This document shows positions 7,680 to 16,135 of a stretch of DNA of 64,000 bases, in pieces (the stretch's first letter is position 1; each line of letters opens with the position of its first letter). Origin of the DNA: Candidatus Sulfotelmatobacter sp. GTDB lineage: Bacteria; Acidobacteriota; Terriglobia; Terriglobales; Acidobacteriaceae. The DNA lies in assembly GCA_036500765.1 (NCBI GenBank), contig DASYBM010000004.1, forward strand, positions 1,674,001-1,738,000, read 5' to 3'. The position numbers and the translations under genes were made by a program. The notes under the pieces were generated by a model. That model ran no database searches. It was not told the origin of the DNA and saw only the letters and a program-made list of their open reading frames with translations.

Positions 7680-8954
7680 TTACTTCTTGGCGGCTTGTTC
7701 TTCTTTCTGTTTAAACATTTTCATCGCCAGTTTGCGGACCGTTTCGGGCACTTCCTTATTTCCGGAGACGGCCTTGAGATCCGCGGATAACAAGTGTTTC
7801 ATCAAGCCGAGCGCCAGATCGAGCGGCGTGCGCGGATTCGCCACCAGGTTGCGCACGACTTTGTAGTTCTTCATGAACTTGCGTTTGAGCGGAATCTGGC
7901 GCAGCACGGCTTCCAGCACGTTTTTCTGGCTGGCGAATTTTTCCACTTCGCCGTCGGAAAGTTTTGGGGCCTCGAGGACGGCCAGCGCGACAACTTTTGT
8001 GCCATCGCGAATCAGCAGCGAGCGCTCCTCTTTGTTGCCCTTCAATGCCAACTGGATGCGGCCCTTGATGTCGAGGCGGTTAATTTTCTGGAGCGCATTC
8101 TCGCGTACGGCCGGGGCCGCCGGCTTCTTCGCGGGAGCAGCGGCTGGCGCGGCGGGAGCCGCTGCCGCAGGCTCCGGCGCAGGAGCCTGGGCAACATCGT
8201 GAACTGGAAAATAATTCTCGCCAAGCAACTCAACGATTCCGCCAATGGCCTGAAACGGTTTCTCGCCCTGCGCAGCAATGTCTTCGGCGTGTTCCTCGAA
8301 GTAGGCCGAGGCAACGGCATCGGCTTCGGGATCGGGAGCGGCCTCCGCGGTTGCCGTTGAGTCCAGCGCCTCGGTCGAACCGGCGGGTACTGCCTTGATT
8401 GGGGACACTACAGGGGACGTGTTATCTTCGGCGGCCGGAGCATTATCTTGCGTGGCGTCCTGCGCAGGAACGGCATCGCTGGCAGCCGTCGCCAACAGCT
8501 TGCGCAGTTCTTCCGCCTTCGGCTTCTCCAGATACGGATTCGCCAGCAGCGCCTGAAGTACGCCGTTCAGCGAACGCACTCTCGAACTGGCGAGCATCAT
8601 CTCGATTAATTCCTTCGATGCGCCGACGCCGACTTTGACCAGTTGGCCTTCGGAGATCGAGGGATTTTCGAGAAGAGCGGGAAACAATTTCGGACGCAGA
8701 TTGTCGGGCGAGACGAAATAATTCAGGACTTCGGACGGGGTTTGGGGGTCGGCGGCGGCGGCGATCGAGGACTTTTCGTCCCATCCCGCCAAAGTCATCT
8801 TAGCGACTTCGCCGAAGACCGGATTGTGCCGCGCGAGATGGACGAGGATTTCAATATTTTCCGCTGCGGGCACCTGCAAGGCGCCGCGCGCGGCGAACTG
8901 CATCATATTGGAGGGCAGCTTCGAAGCGCGGATTTGATCGATGGTGCGTGGCAT
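7680..8954 (-). CDS. conserved hypothetical protein with alpha-solenoid-like N-terminal half
   Basis: A 424-residue soluble protein of unknown function. Residues about 1-150 are helical, with a repeated pattern (LARHNPVFGEVAKMTLAGW, ALLENPSISEGQLVKVG, ALLANPYLEKPKAEELRKLL) that resembles HEAT-like repeats. An acidic, Ala/Pro-rich linker (about 160-290) precedes a basic helical C-terminal domain (LKGNKEERSLLIRDGTKVV, LVANPRTPLDLALGLMKHLL). No signal peptide or membrane segment is seen. The start at 8954 lies four bases after the stop of the HD-domain gene, which suggests translational coupling and a shared process. Possibly an acidobacterial lineage protein; function not assigned. Confidence 0.75.
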   Translation of the reverse strand: MPRTIDQIRASKLPSNMMQFAARGALQVPAAENIEILVHLARHNPVFGEVAKMTLAGWDEKSSIAAAADPQTPSEVLNYFVSPDNLRPKLFPALLENPSISEGQLVKVGVGASKELIEMMLASSRVRSLNGVLQALLANPYLEKPKAEELRKLLATAASDAVPAQDATQDNAPAAEDNTSPVVSPIKAVPAGSTEALDSTATAEAAPDPEADAVASAYFEEHAEDIAAQGEKPFQAIGGIVELLGENYFPVHDVAQAPAPEPAAAAPAAPAAAPAKKPAAPAVRENALQKINRLDIKGRIQLALKGNKEERSLLIRDGTKVVALAVLEAPKLSDGEVEKFASQKNVLEAVLRQIPLKRKFMKNYKVVRNLVANPRTPLDLALGLMKHLLSADLKAVSGNKEVPETVRKLAMKMFKQKEEQAAKK

Positions 8955-8958
8955 GCAA

Positions 8959-9657
8959 TCAGGCCTTGGCGGTAGCTGGCACGGTGCGACGAGAGGTGCG
9001 ACGGCCGGAAATTGTTTTCTCTTCCGCTTGAGATTCAAGCGCCAGCGAATCCAATTCGTTCACGGCCAGTTCCAGGTCGCGCGTGATGCGATTTCGCGGG
9101 TGCTCAAGAAATATATCCCGCAACGTCCGATAGTACCAAAGCGTGCCTTCGCGTCCACCCTTGAACCGTGACCAGACCGATTCGCCGAGGGCACGGTAGT
9201 CGCTGAGAATGGAGCGGACATTGTTTAATTTGTCGGCGGCGGCGACGAGGCGTGTATCCGCATCCGACACCTTCAGCTGTGCGATGAATTTTTCTTTGCG
9301 CTCGCGCCACGGAGGCTTGGGATAAGTGTCGGCATCGGTGCAATCTTCAACGATCTTGGCCACGCGCTTGCCAAAGCGCCGGCGGACTTCCCCGAGCATG
9401 GGGGCTCCGCCGCAGTCTTCCACCACGTCGTGCAGCAGGGCGGCGATGGCAAGGTCTTCGTCGCCTCCGGCTTCGAGAACGAGAGATGCGACGCCCATCA
9501 GGTGTGCGATATAGGGAATGGTCGATGCTTTGCGGGTCTGGTCTTTGTGTTTGTCGGCGGCGAACGCGAAGGCGCGCAGGAATCGAGGACCGAGTTTTAC
9601 AAATTCCTTTCGACGATGTGGAACCTTGATCATTTTCCGGCACGCGCGAGCAACCAT
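8959..9657 (-). CDS. HD-domain phosphohydrolase (SpoT-hydrolase-like)
   Basis: A 232-residue metal-dependent HD hydrolase related to the (p)ppGpp-hydrolysing domain of RelA/SpoT. Visible landmarks are AFAADKHKDQTRKASTIPYI, YIAHLMGVASLVLE, the HD motif LLHDVVEDCGG and the later LVAAADKLNNVRSIL. No synthetase or TGS domain is present, so it could be a small alarmone hydrolase, though other substrates are possible. The frame starts at 9657; an internal ATG at 9633 (KVPHRRKEF) is an alternative, and neither has a strong ribosome binding site. The upstream DNA is a palindromic repeat. It probably forms a two-gene operon with the hypothetical gene downstream. Confidence 0.85.
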   Translation of the reverse strand: MVARACRKMIKVPHRRKEFVKLGPRFLRAFAFAADKHKDQTRKASTIPYIAHLMGVASLVLEAGGDEDLAIAALLHDVVEDCGGAPMLGEVRRRFGKRVAKIVEDCTDADTYPKPPWRERKEKFIAQLKVSDADTRLVAAADKLNNVRSILSDYRALGESVWSRFKGGREGTLWYYRTLRDIFLEHPRNRITRDLELAVNELDSLALESQAEEKTISGRRTSRRTVPATAKA

Positions 9658-9680
9658 CTAGTATTCGTCATCCTACTACT

Positions 9681-9802
9681 TGTCATCCTGACGGGCGCGT
9701 TCTGTGCGGCCGGAAGAATCTATGTATTCTTCTGGCAGCGCCACTCTGCGGGCAAAATGCAGAGGTCCTTCGGCCCGCAGAAAGCGCGGTCCTCAGGATG
9801 AC
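9681..9802. repeat. large imperfect palindromic repeat
   Basis: Begins TGTCATCCTGACGGGCGCG and ends CGCGGTCCTCAGGATGACA, with internal pairing arms between. It occupies the space between prfB and the HD gene. Confidence 0.7.
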
Positions 9803-9832
9803 ACCTACTTGCTTGCAATAAAAGTGCTCTCT

Positions 9833-10934
9833 CTACTGCTTCTCTCCCCGGCGCGCCAGTAAATAGGCGCGAATGAAGGGCTGCAAATCGCCGTCGAGTA
9901 CGCGGTCGACGTCGCCGACTTCGGTCTTGGTGCGGTGATCTTTGATCATGCGATACGGCTGGAGCACGTAGGAACGAATCTGCGATCCGAATTCGATGTC
10001 GAGCTTGGAGTCTTCGATCTTCTTGGTGGCGGCGCGCTTTTTCTCCATTTCGAATTCATACAGTTTGGAGCGCAGCATGCTCATGGCGCGCTCTTTATTT
10101 TTGTGCTGCGAGCGCTCGTTCTGGCAATTGGCCACCAGGCCGGTTTCGATGTGCGTGATGCGAACCGCGGAATCGGTGGTGTTGACGTGCTGCCCGCCCT
10201 TGCCGCTGGAGCGGTAAGTGTCGATGCGAATATCTTCCGGCTTGATGACGATTTCGATGTTGTCGTCGATCTCCGGCGAAACATAGACGCTGGCGAAAGA
10301 AGTATGCCGGCGCTTGGCCTGATCGAATGGGGAGATGCGCACCAGGCGATGCACGCCGATCTCGCTCTGCATCAGGCCAAAGGCGTACTCGCCGTTCACC
10401 GCGAAGGTCGCGGACTTCAGGCCGGCTTCTTCGCCGGGCTGGTAATCGTAGAGCACGGTCTCAAAGCCCTGGCGCTCCGCCCAACGCAGATACATGCGCA
10501 GCAGCATGTCGGCCCAGTCCTGCGACTCGGTGCCGCCGGCTCCGGGATGAATGGTGACGATGGCGTTGCGGGCGTCGTTCTCGCCCGAGAGCAGCGTCTC
10601 GGTTTCGAGTTTGTCGAGCAGATCGCTGAGGGCGGTAATTTCGCGTTGCAAGTCGGCGTCGACATTTTCGCCCTCTTTGGCGAGGTCGAAGTAGGCGGCG
10701 ATGTCTTCGCCGCGACGCGCTAACTCGGCATCGTGCGCCAAAACCTGCTCCAGGCGCTTCTTCTCGCGCATTACCTGTTGGGATCGTTGCTGATTCGACC
10801 AGAGATTAGGGTCGGCGGACTGCTTCTCGATTTCGGCTAACTGCGTGCGGACTTTTTCCGCGTCAAAGATACTCCCGAAGTTCGTGGACCTTCTTGCCCA
10901 GCTTCTCGTATTCCAGCACCAGCTCTTGATTCAT
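9833..10934 (-). CDS. prfB: peptide chain release factor 2 with programmed +1 frameshift
   Basis: RF2 recognises UGA and UAA stop codons and triggers peptide release. The gene is split in two frames. The first 23 codons start at ATG 10934 and end at an in-frame TGA (10863-10865) in the context CGGGAG-TAT-CTT-TGA-C, the classical autoregulatory slippery site. After a +1 shift the frame runs from 10864 to 9833, giving about 366 residues, the normal RF2 length. The body carries the GGQ motif (SSGKGGQHVNTTDSAVRITH) and the usual HPGAGGTESQDWADML. It overlaps the lnt stop codon by four bases (ATGA), implying coupling. Confidence 0.96.
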
Positions 10935-12583
10935 GAGGACAGGCCAACCTTCTTGGGATCGCGAAGTATGGGATCGCGGAGTGTGAAGCGCGTGAGCAGC
11001 GCTCCCATAGAAATTATCGCACAGGCGAATGCGAACCAATCGCCGTGACGAGTGTAGAAGGTGGTTACGGAAGTGAGCGCGTAGGGCGCGACCAGCGCGG
11101 TGCGCTCTTTGCGCGGAATTCGTGCGACGACTCGACCCCAGGGATCGATCGAGGCGGTAACGCCAGTATCGGTCGCGCTCAGCAGCCAGCGATTGTTTTC
11201 GATGGCGCGCATGCGAGTCTGGTTTAGATGCTGCGCGTAAGCGCCGCTGTCGCCGTACCAGCCGTCGTTCGAAATATTCACGAACGCCTGAGCGCCATCG
11301 TTGGCAAACTGGCGGACTTCGTCGGGGAAGACGGATTCGTAGCAGATGAATACGCCGAGTTGTTCGCCGCCGGCATTAAGAGGATTGCGCGCTGCGCCGT
11401 GCCGAAATTCGCCGACTTCTTTGGTCAAGCCGCCGGCGAATGAAAACAAGCTTGGAAACGGCAAATATTCGCCGAAGGGAACGAGATGGACTTTGTCGTA
11501 GCGGGCCGTCCAGTCGCCGCTGGGGCTGACCAAGGCGGCGGAGTTGAACACCGGCGATGTCGTGCTGCCCGGAGATGCCGGTGATGTTCCGATCGCTCCG
11601 GCGATCACCCATGCGTTGGATTGGCGAGACATCTCGCTGATCGCGGTGCGAAATCGCGGGTCGTTGGTGAAGAAGGGGGCAGGCGACTCCGGCCACACGA
11701 TCAGGCCGATCTTTTCTGCGGCCGCGGATGCTTGGGCGCGTGATTTATCGTTCGCCGCAGATTTCACGCTGAGCCCTGTCAATTCATTCAGCGTTTGCTG
11801 AAGATAGGCAGGAGTCCACGGAATCGAGACCGGAATATTCTGCTGCACCAATAGCGCCGCATGATCTGCCCTGGCGGGAGGAGCATCGATCAACCGCCCC
11901 GCCTGCAAAACTGCGGCGGCCGCTAATGCCGCAGCCAATAGTGCGAAGCGTTTCTGGCGGGGAACCAGAAATGCCGCGGCCAGCGCGACGTTGACCAACA
12001 CAATCTCAAACGAGATGCCGTAGACGCCCGTCCATCCGGCGATGTGGCAGAGTGCGATGTTGTCGACCTGCGCGGTACCGAGCAGGTCCCAGGGAAAACC
12101 TGTAATGCGCGTGCGCGCCAACTCGACGGCGACCCATACAAACGGAGCCAGCACGAGCGGACGGCGGAAGTCGCCGGCCAGGCCAGCGAGCAGGCTGATC
12201 AGGAGGCCGAAAAATCCGTGATAGAGGCCGAGATAGCAGCAAAAGAGAAAGAGCGTCAGCACCGCCTCGGGAGCGCTCAGACCGCCGTACTGCCGCATGG
12301 TGTCGTAGATCCAGTAACAGGTGCCGGCGTACCAGAGGATTCCGCAGGCGTAGCCGAGAAGAAATCCCTGACCCGGCGTGGCCGGGCGCAATCGAACGGA
12401 GCCGGCAATTTCAAGTTCGCTTGCGGGCCGCGCGCGCAGGAGAGCGATAATGAGCGGAGCAAGCGCGAACCACGAGAGCACGTAAACGCCGGGAAGAGGA
12501 AAGATGAGGGTCTGAAGAATCGCCGACAGTACGATCAGAAGCCACGCGCTGGAGTGGATTTGCCGCACGGAAAAGGATAACAA
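10931..12583 (-). CDS. lnt: apolipoprotein N-acyltransferase
   Basis: Inner-membrane enzyme that adds the third acyl chain to the N-terminal cysteine of lipoproteins. The 550-residue protein has an N-terminal membrane part with several helices (about 1-230) followed by a periplasmic nitrilase-fold domain. The Glu-Lys-Cys triad is visible: E299 in WPESPAPF, K364 in YDKVHLVPFGEYLPF and C414 in CYESVFP. Its presence fits a diderm envelope, together with lpxD nearby and the two lipoproteins at 14480-15678. The final codons overlap the prfB start. Confidence 0.95.
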   Translation of the reverse strand: MLSFSVRQIHSSAWLLIVLSAILQTLIFPLPGVYVLSWFALAPLIIALLRARPASELEIAGSVRLRPATPGQGFLLGYACGILWYAGTCYWIYDTMRQYGGLSAPEAVLTLFLFCCYLGLYHGFFGLLISLLAGLAGDFRRPLVLAPFVWVAVELARTRITGFPWDLLGTAQVDNIALCHIAGWTGVYGISFEIVLVNVALAAAFLVPRQKRFALLAAALAAAAVLQAGRLIDAPPARADHAALLVQQNIPVSIPWTPAYLQQTLNELTGLSVKSAANDKSRAQASAAAEKIGLIVWPESPAPFFTNDPRFRTAISEMSRQSNAWVIAGAIGTSPASPGSTTSPVFNSAALVSPSGDWTARYDKVHLVPFGEYLPFPSLFSFAGGLTKEVGEFRHGAARNPLNAGGEQLGVFICYESVFPDEVRQFANDGAQAFVNISNDGWYGDSGAYAQHLNQTRMRAIENNRWLLSATDTGVTASIDPWGRVVARIPRKERTALVAPYALTSVTTFYTRHGDWFAFACAIISMGALLTRFTLRDPILRDPKKVGLSS

Positions 12584-12593
12584 AAGAAGCTTT

Positions 12594-12684
12594 CAGCTCT
12601 CAGCTATTAGCTGCTAGCTACTAGCTTCTAGCTTCTAGCTCCTAGCTCCTAGCTTCTAGCTCCTAGCTGCTAGCTAGTAGCTTG
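12594..12684. repeat. thirteen-unit heptamer array, consensus TAGCTNC
   Basis: Thirteen consecutive 7-nt units, with bases 1-5 nearly invariant (TAGCT, first two units CAGCT) and the last two variable. It lies between lnt and the P-loop gene; the last codons and the TAG stop of the latter (12670-12672) are within the array. The same unit recurs at 18308. Confidence 0.92.
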
Positions 12685-13290
12685 AATTCGTTCTGTCAGG
12701 CTTGCGCGGACGAAATCTGCGATTTCTTTGGTTACGTAGTTTGGCGGTGTGATTCGAAATATTGGGCAATTCGCTACTGGCTTCAGGGAGACGGATTGCC
12801 ACGCCGCTCCTTCGATTGATTGATGCAGAATAACTGCATTCGCACGGTCGAGGAATTCGCGCGCTGAATTCTTGAAATCTGGGGTCGCGGGGTCGAGCAC
12901 TGTCAGATATAAGTCCGGGCGTAGAAATTTCAGCACGCTGTTCGATTCGATGATCACGTTGCGTGCGCCTTCGAGTCGACGACGCAGAGTCGGCATGGCT
13001 TCGGCCAGGCGGCCCTGTTCGGTGCGCGCCCACAACGATTGCACCGCACCCGCGACTAAAAATCGCGATGTGTCGGACTTGCCAGTTCTGTCGTGTTCTT
13101 CCGTGATCGCCCACGAATGATCGGCGGTCGCGCAGTCACAGGCTTCGCCGTTGGCGGAGCAGATGCCGTGCCCGTACTGTGTGATTTTTACGGCGGTCCA
13201 GGCGAACTCAGGCAAGGCTGCAATCAGACCCGCAACCACGCTCGTTTTGCCGACGCTGCGCGAGTGTCCGCCAATGACGACCAAGGCCAC
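12670..13290 (-). CDS. BioD/CobB/MobB-like P-loop NTPase, function unknown
   Basis: A 206-residue SIMIBI-class P-loop protein. The nucleotide-binding loop at residues 7-17 (GGHSRSVGKTS) aligns position by position with the GTDTGVGKT loop of dethiobiotin synthetase and CobB, and a MobB-like assignment is also possible. A cysteine/histidine-containing loop (GICSANGEACDC) follows at about 42-53, then IIESNSVLKFLRPDLYLTVLD, resembling a switch II/Walker B region. The start is GTG at 13290, two bases after the lpxD stop, with AAGGA in the lpxD 3' end, so the two are probably co-translated. No molybdopterin, cobalamin or biotin gene is adjacent, and the substrate cannot be assigned. The stop codon is supplied by a heptamer array. 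Confidence 0.7.
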   Translation of the reverse strand: MALVVIGGHSRSVGKTSVVAGLIAALPEFAWTAVKITQYGHGICSANGEACDCATADHSWAITEEHDRTGKSDTSRFLVAGAVQSLWARTEQGRLAEAMPTLRRRLEGARNVIIESNSVLKFLRPDLYLTVLDPATPDFKNSAREFLDRANAVILHQSIEGAAWQSVSLKPVANCPIFRITPPNYVTKEIADFVRASLTERIQATS

Positions 13291-13292
13291 GT

Positions 13293-14372
13293 TTAATCCT
13301 TTTTCAATTCTTTCTTGTTTTCAGTTGGTGTCTTCATTTTTGCCAGCCGCGCCAGCGCAGCCAACTGCTTCAGATAATCGCGCAGCGGCTGTGCAGGGGT
13401 TCCCCAGAATGCAACGCCTTTGCCGCGCAGGATTTTGTTGGGCAGAACTCCGCCCTGTCCGCCGAGCATCACGCCTGCTTCCAAGCGTGCGTGCTCGCCG
13501 ATTCCAACCTGGCCGCCCAACACGACGCCATTCTCGATGACGATGCTTCCCGAAAGGCCGGTCTGGGCGGCGATGACGACGTCTTCGCCGATGTGGCAGT
13601 TGTGGCCGATGTGGACCAGGTTGTCGATCTTCGTGCCGCGGCCGATGCGGGTTTCATCCAGCGCGCCGCGATCGATAGTGGTATTGGCCCCGATCTCGAC
13701 GTCGTCTGCGATGACGAGGCGACCGACTTGGGGAAATTTTTCGTAATGTCCAGTCTTGCGATCGCGCACGTAGCCGAAGCCGTCGCTGCCCAGCACTGCG
13801 CCGGCGTGGACGATGACGCGGTCGCCCAACGTGGTGCCGGGATAAATGGTGACGTTGGGATAGATCTCGCAGTCGCAGCCAATCTTCACTTCGGCGCCGA
13901 TGTTGCAACCGGCGGCAATCCGCGTGTGCTCGCCGATCTGCGCCTGGGCGGCAACGACGGATTCTTCGACGATGACGCCCGCCCCAAGTTTTGCCGAAGG
14001 ATGAATGATGGCTGTTGAGTGTAACGACGCTGAGTGCGAAGATAGCGGCGTATTTCCATCAGACTGCGGGATCTCGCGAAACAAACGCGCCGCACGGGCA
14101 AAAGCGAGTTTGGGATGATCGCTGATGAGAAGCGGCCGCTTGGCGCTCGCAGTGGCCGCGAGGTTCGCTGCGGGCTTAGCTGCGAATTCTCCCGCAATCA
14201 CGGCTGCCGCCGGAGATTGCAAAGCTGCGGTCAGATGTTTCTCGTCCTCGACGAAAACCAGATCGTCCGGGGTTGCCGATTCGATGCTGGCCACAGCGCT
14301 CACCTCGGAGTTGGCTTCGCCTATCAGGCGCGCTCCGGTTGCTTCGGCAATCTGCCGCAAAGAGAGCTTCAT
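13293..14372 (-). CDS. lpxD: UDP-3-O-acylglucosamine N-acyltransferase
   Basis: Third enzyme of lipid A synthesis, transferring an acyl chain to the 2-amine of UDP-3-O-acyl-glucosamine. The 359-residue protein has the N-terminal uridine-binding domain (about 1-100) and a left-handed beta-helix of hexapeptide repeats. The helix includes [31 protein letters not shown] and [24 protein letters not shown], and the catalytic histidine is expected in the latter region. The start at 14372 is chosen for GGGAG just upstream; the frame continues further 5' without a comparable site. The usual neighbours lpxA and fabZ are absent; the downstream partner is the P-loop gene. Confidence 0.95.
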   Translation of the reverse strand: MKLSLRQIAEATGARLIGEANSEVSAVASIESATPDDLVFVEDEKHLTAALQSPAAAVIAGEFAAKPAANLAATASAKRPLLISDHPKLAFARAARLFREIPQSDGNTPLSSHSASLHSTAIIHPSAKLGAGVIVEESVVAAQAQIGEHTRIAAGCNIGAEVKIGCDCEIYPNVTIYPGTTLGDRVIVHAGAVLGSDGFGYVRDRKTGHYEKFPQVGRLVIADDVEIGANTTIDRGALDETRIGRGTKIDNLVHIGHNCHIGEDVVIAAQTGLSGSIVIENGVVLGGQVGIGEHARLEAGVMLGGQGGVLPNKILRGKGVAFWGTPAQPLRDYLKQLAALARLAKMKTPTENKKELKKD

Positions 14373-14479
14373 CGCTCCCACTGTATAGCAGCGAGGTCCG
14401 AGGAAGGAAGGGCGGGACAATGCAGCAAGACAGCGGCGGCGGGATTCGCAGGCTTCGGTGGACTTTAGCTAGGGCGCGC

Positions 14480-15031
14480 TTAGGGCGCCGTGCAAGTATT
14501 CGTGCCCTGGCACATCAGGAAAGTGCCGCTTTGGTTGGCGCAGCTGGGATCCCCTGCACCGCCTGTCAATTGCCAGGTGCCGATCACAACGCCGTTACTC
14601 AGCGTTCCCGTCGTCGTGGTGGTTCCGTTCGAGGTACCGGTGAGGCCGTTTGGGTAGCTGGTTAGCACAAGCTGATTCACCGACAAGTCCGACGTAATCG
14701 AAAATGTCAGGGCGCCGGTGACCTGATCGGTTGAGGTATTGGTCGTGAAGGAGGCTGAGCCAGTCTCGGTGGTAGTGGGGCCGGTTACCGGGGTGGCAAA
14801 GCATGCGCCTTGGTTAATAAAACCGATGGTGATATCCGACAGCGGACCGGAGTTCTCCACATTAAATGCAGTGATGAAGTTCAGCTTGCTGGCCTCGCCT
14901 GTGCCTCCAATCAACTGCGCTTCCCAATTGCCGCTGGTGGAGGTATTGGTGGTGGTACTGGGAGTGGTGCTGCCGCAGCCGGCTACTGCGAGTTCCAGCG
15001 CCAGCACCATCAGGATTGCAAGCTTCTTCAT
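14480..15031 (-). CDS. secreted lipoprotein, beta-rich, family unknown
   Basis: A 183-residue predicted lipoprotein. The signal peptide MKKLAILMVLALELAVAGC ends in a lipobox (VAGC), followed by a Ser/Thr linker and a domain rich in short beta strands (GNWEAQLIGG, GALTFSITSDLSVNQLVL, VIGTWQLTGGAGDPSCANQSG). AAGGA stands seven bases before the ATG at 15031. The neighbouring 15241 gene has the same layout: lipobox, NG/SGNW motif, a middle section on solvent-accessible Ser/Gly strands, then a terminal GTW/GNW plus cysteine motif. It is probably a tandem paralogue. Membrane-anchored, with no known activity. Confidence 0.78.
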   Translation of the reverse strand: MKKLAILMVLALELAVAGCGSTTPSTTTNTSTSGNWEAQLIGGTGEASKLNFITAFNVENSGPLSDITIGFINQGACFATPVTGPTTTETGSASFTTNTSTDQVTGALTFSITSDLSVNQLVLTSYPNGLTGTSNGTTTTTGTLSNGVVIGTWQLTGGAGDPSCANQSGTFLMCQGTNTCTAP

Positions 15032-15139
15032 GTACCGTCCTTTGGAATTGGGGTCCTTACGAGAATAGAGAGATGCGGGCAGGGCCGTCAATGGATGCTA
15101 AGGGGGATAGTGGTGCAGGGCTTACGCTCCGCGCTCGTT

Positions 15140-15189
15140 AAGCCTGAGATCCTTCGCTCCGCCTGAAGAACGGCTACGCTCGGATGACA
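15140..15189. repeat. short palindromic repeat (CTGAAGAACGGCTACGCTCGGATGACA type)
   Basis: Contains GATCCTTCGCTCCGCCTGAA and ends GCTCGGATGACA. A degenerate member of the dispersed family, lying between the two lipoprotein genes. Confidence 0.5.
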
Positions 15190-15240
15190 ATCCCGTTTAG
15201 AACGTTAAGCTGCACCACTACCTAAAGCAGAGCCGCAAAC

Positions 15241-15678
15241 TTACGCTTTCTTCATGGTGAAAAAGCCGGAGCCGGTGCAACTGGTGCCCGACATGGTCCA
15301 ATTGCCGGAAATCGTGTTGCCGGTGGCCGTCCCAGTGAGTGTGAGGGAATTGCCCGCTGGAGTCCCGGATTTCACCACGAACCCGAACGCGCCATTGACC
15401 TGGCCATTGAAGTTTCCACTCAACGTAAACGACCCGCTCGGGGTTTCGCCGGAGACAAAGCAGGGCGAGTTACTGGTGAACGTGAAGTTGGAGACGGTCA
15501 GAGATCCGCCGCTGTTCACTACCAGCGAGGTGCCGAACGTGAAGGCCGTAACGTTATTGGTGTCGGTCAATGTGGCGTTCCACGTGCCGTTAATATTGGA
15601 AGGGTTGGAACCGTTCGAACCGCAACCCACCAGAATCAGTCCTATTGCAAGTAACACCGCCGCTGCCAAATACCTCAT
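15241..15678 (-). CDS. secreted lipoprotein, paralogue of 14480 gene
   Basis: A 145-residue predicted lipoprotein with signal peptide MRYLAAAVLLAIGLILVGC and lipobox LVGC. The mature part has repeated beta-strand signatures: INGTWNATLTDTNNVTAFTF, GSFTLSGNFNGQVNGAFGF and TISGNWTMSGTSCTGSGFF. GAGGG stands six bases before the ATG at 15678. The frame stays open further upstream, but that part encodes low-complexity SIDH repeats from the vapB control region and is not credible coding sequence. Shared domain organisation with the adjacent lipoprotein suggests duplication. Function unknown. Confidence 0.78.
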   Translation of the reverse strand: MRYLAAAVLLAIGLILVGCGSNGSNPSNINGTWNATLTDTNNVTAFTFGTSLVVNSGGSLTVSNFTFTSNSPCFVSGETPSGSFTLSGNFNGQVNGAFGFVVKSGTPAGNSLTLTGTATGNTISGNWTMSGTSCTGSGFFTMKKA

Positions 15679-15808
15679 GTATATCCCTCGGTTTGAGATC
15701 CGAAGAGCGCGATGATTAGATGCGGGAAGAATCGGGCAGGATGGCCTGGAGGCCGTGCTGGACACGGCTTTCAGCCGCAAGCTAAAGGAACGGGACGAAC
15801 ACCGAAAA

Positions 15809-15858
15809 CGATCTATACAACGATCGATACTATGATCTATACTATGATCGATACTGTG
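15809..15858. promoter_or_regulatory. tandem GATCNATACTAT repeats upstream of vapB, candidate operator
   Basis: Four direct 12-13-nt repeats of form GATC(T/G)ATAC(T/A)A(T/A) end about 35 bases before the vapB start. They contain TATACT-like -10 elements and self-complementary CGATCG cores, as expected for an operator bound by a dimeric AbrB-type antitoxin. Confidence 0.55.
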
Positions 15859-15892
15859 TGATAGACTGTGGTATCGACCAAGGAGTGCAACC

Positions 15893-16135
15893 GTGCCCCA
15901 GACCGCTAAACTCTTTCGCAATGGCCGCAGTCAGGCGGTCCGCTTGCCCGCCGAGTTTCGCTTTACTGGTGCAGAGGTTTTCGTGCGCCGCGATCCCGCC
16001 ACCGGGGATGTCATTCTCTCGCGCCGCCCCGAATCCTGGCAGGATTTCTTCGATCTCGCGGACACGCTTGATATTCCCGAAGACTTTCTGTCGAATCGGC
16101 TTGACGCCCCGCCGCAAAAACGGAAGCCCTTCTAA
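15893..16135 (+). CDS. vapB: VapB-type antitoxin (AbrB/SpoVT fold)
   Basis: An 80-residue antitoxin with a swapped-hairpin AbrB DNA-binding domain at the N-terminus ([21 protein letters not shown]) and a C-terminal toxin-binding tail ([27 protein letters not shown]). The start is GTG at 15893, with AAGGAG eight bases upstream. The stop overlaps the toxin start by one base (TAATG), a typical coupling for this module. It should neutralise the PIN toxin encoded next and repress the operon through the tandem repeats at 15809-15858. Confidence 0.9.
   Translation: MPQTAKLFRNGRSQAVRLPAEFRFTGAEVFVRRDPATGDVILSRRPESWQDFFDLADTLDIPEDFLSNRLDAPPQKRKPF

Noticed and set aside
12594-12684. Possible CRISPR array
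   Set aside because: Units are 7 nt with no spacers and no cas genes; it is a simple tandem array.
15679-15921. Upstream extension of the lipoprotein frame with SIDH repeats
   Set aside because: It reads through the vapB operator repeats; the lipoprotein signal peptide starts at 15678 behind a good ribosome binding site.
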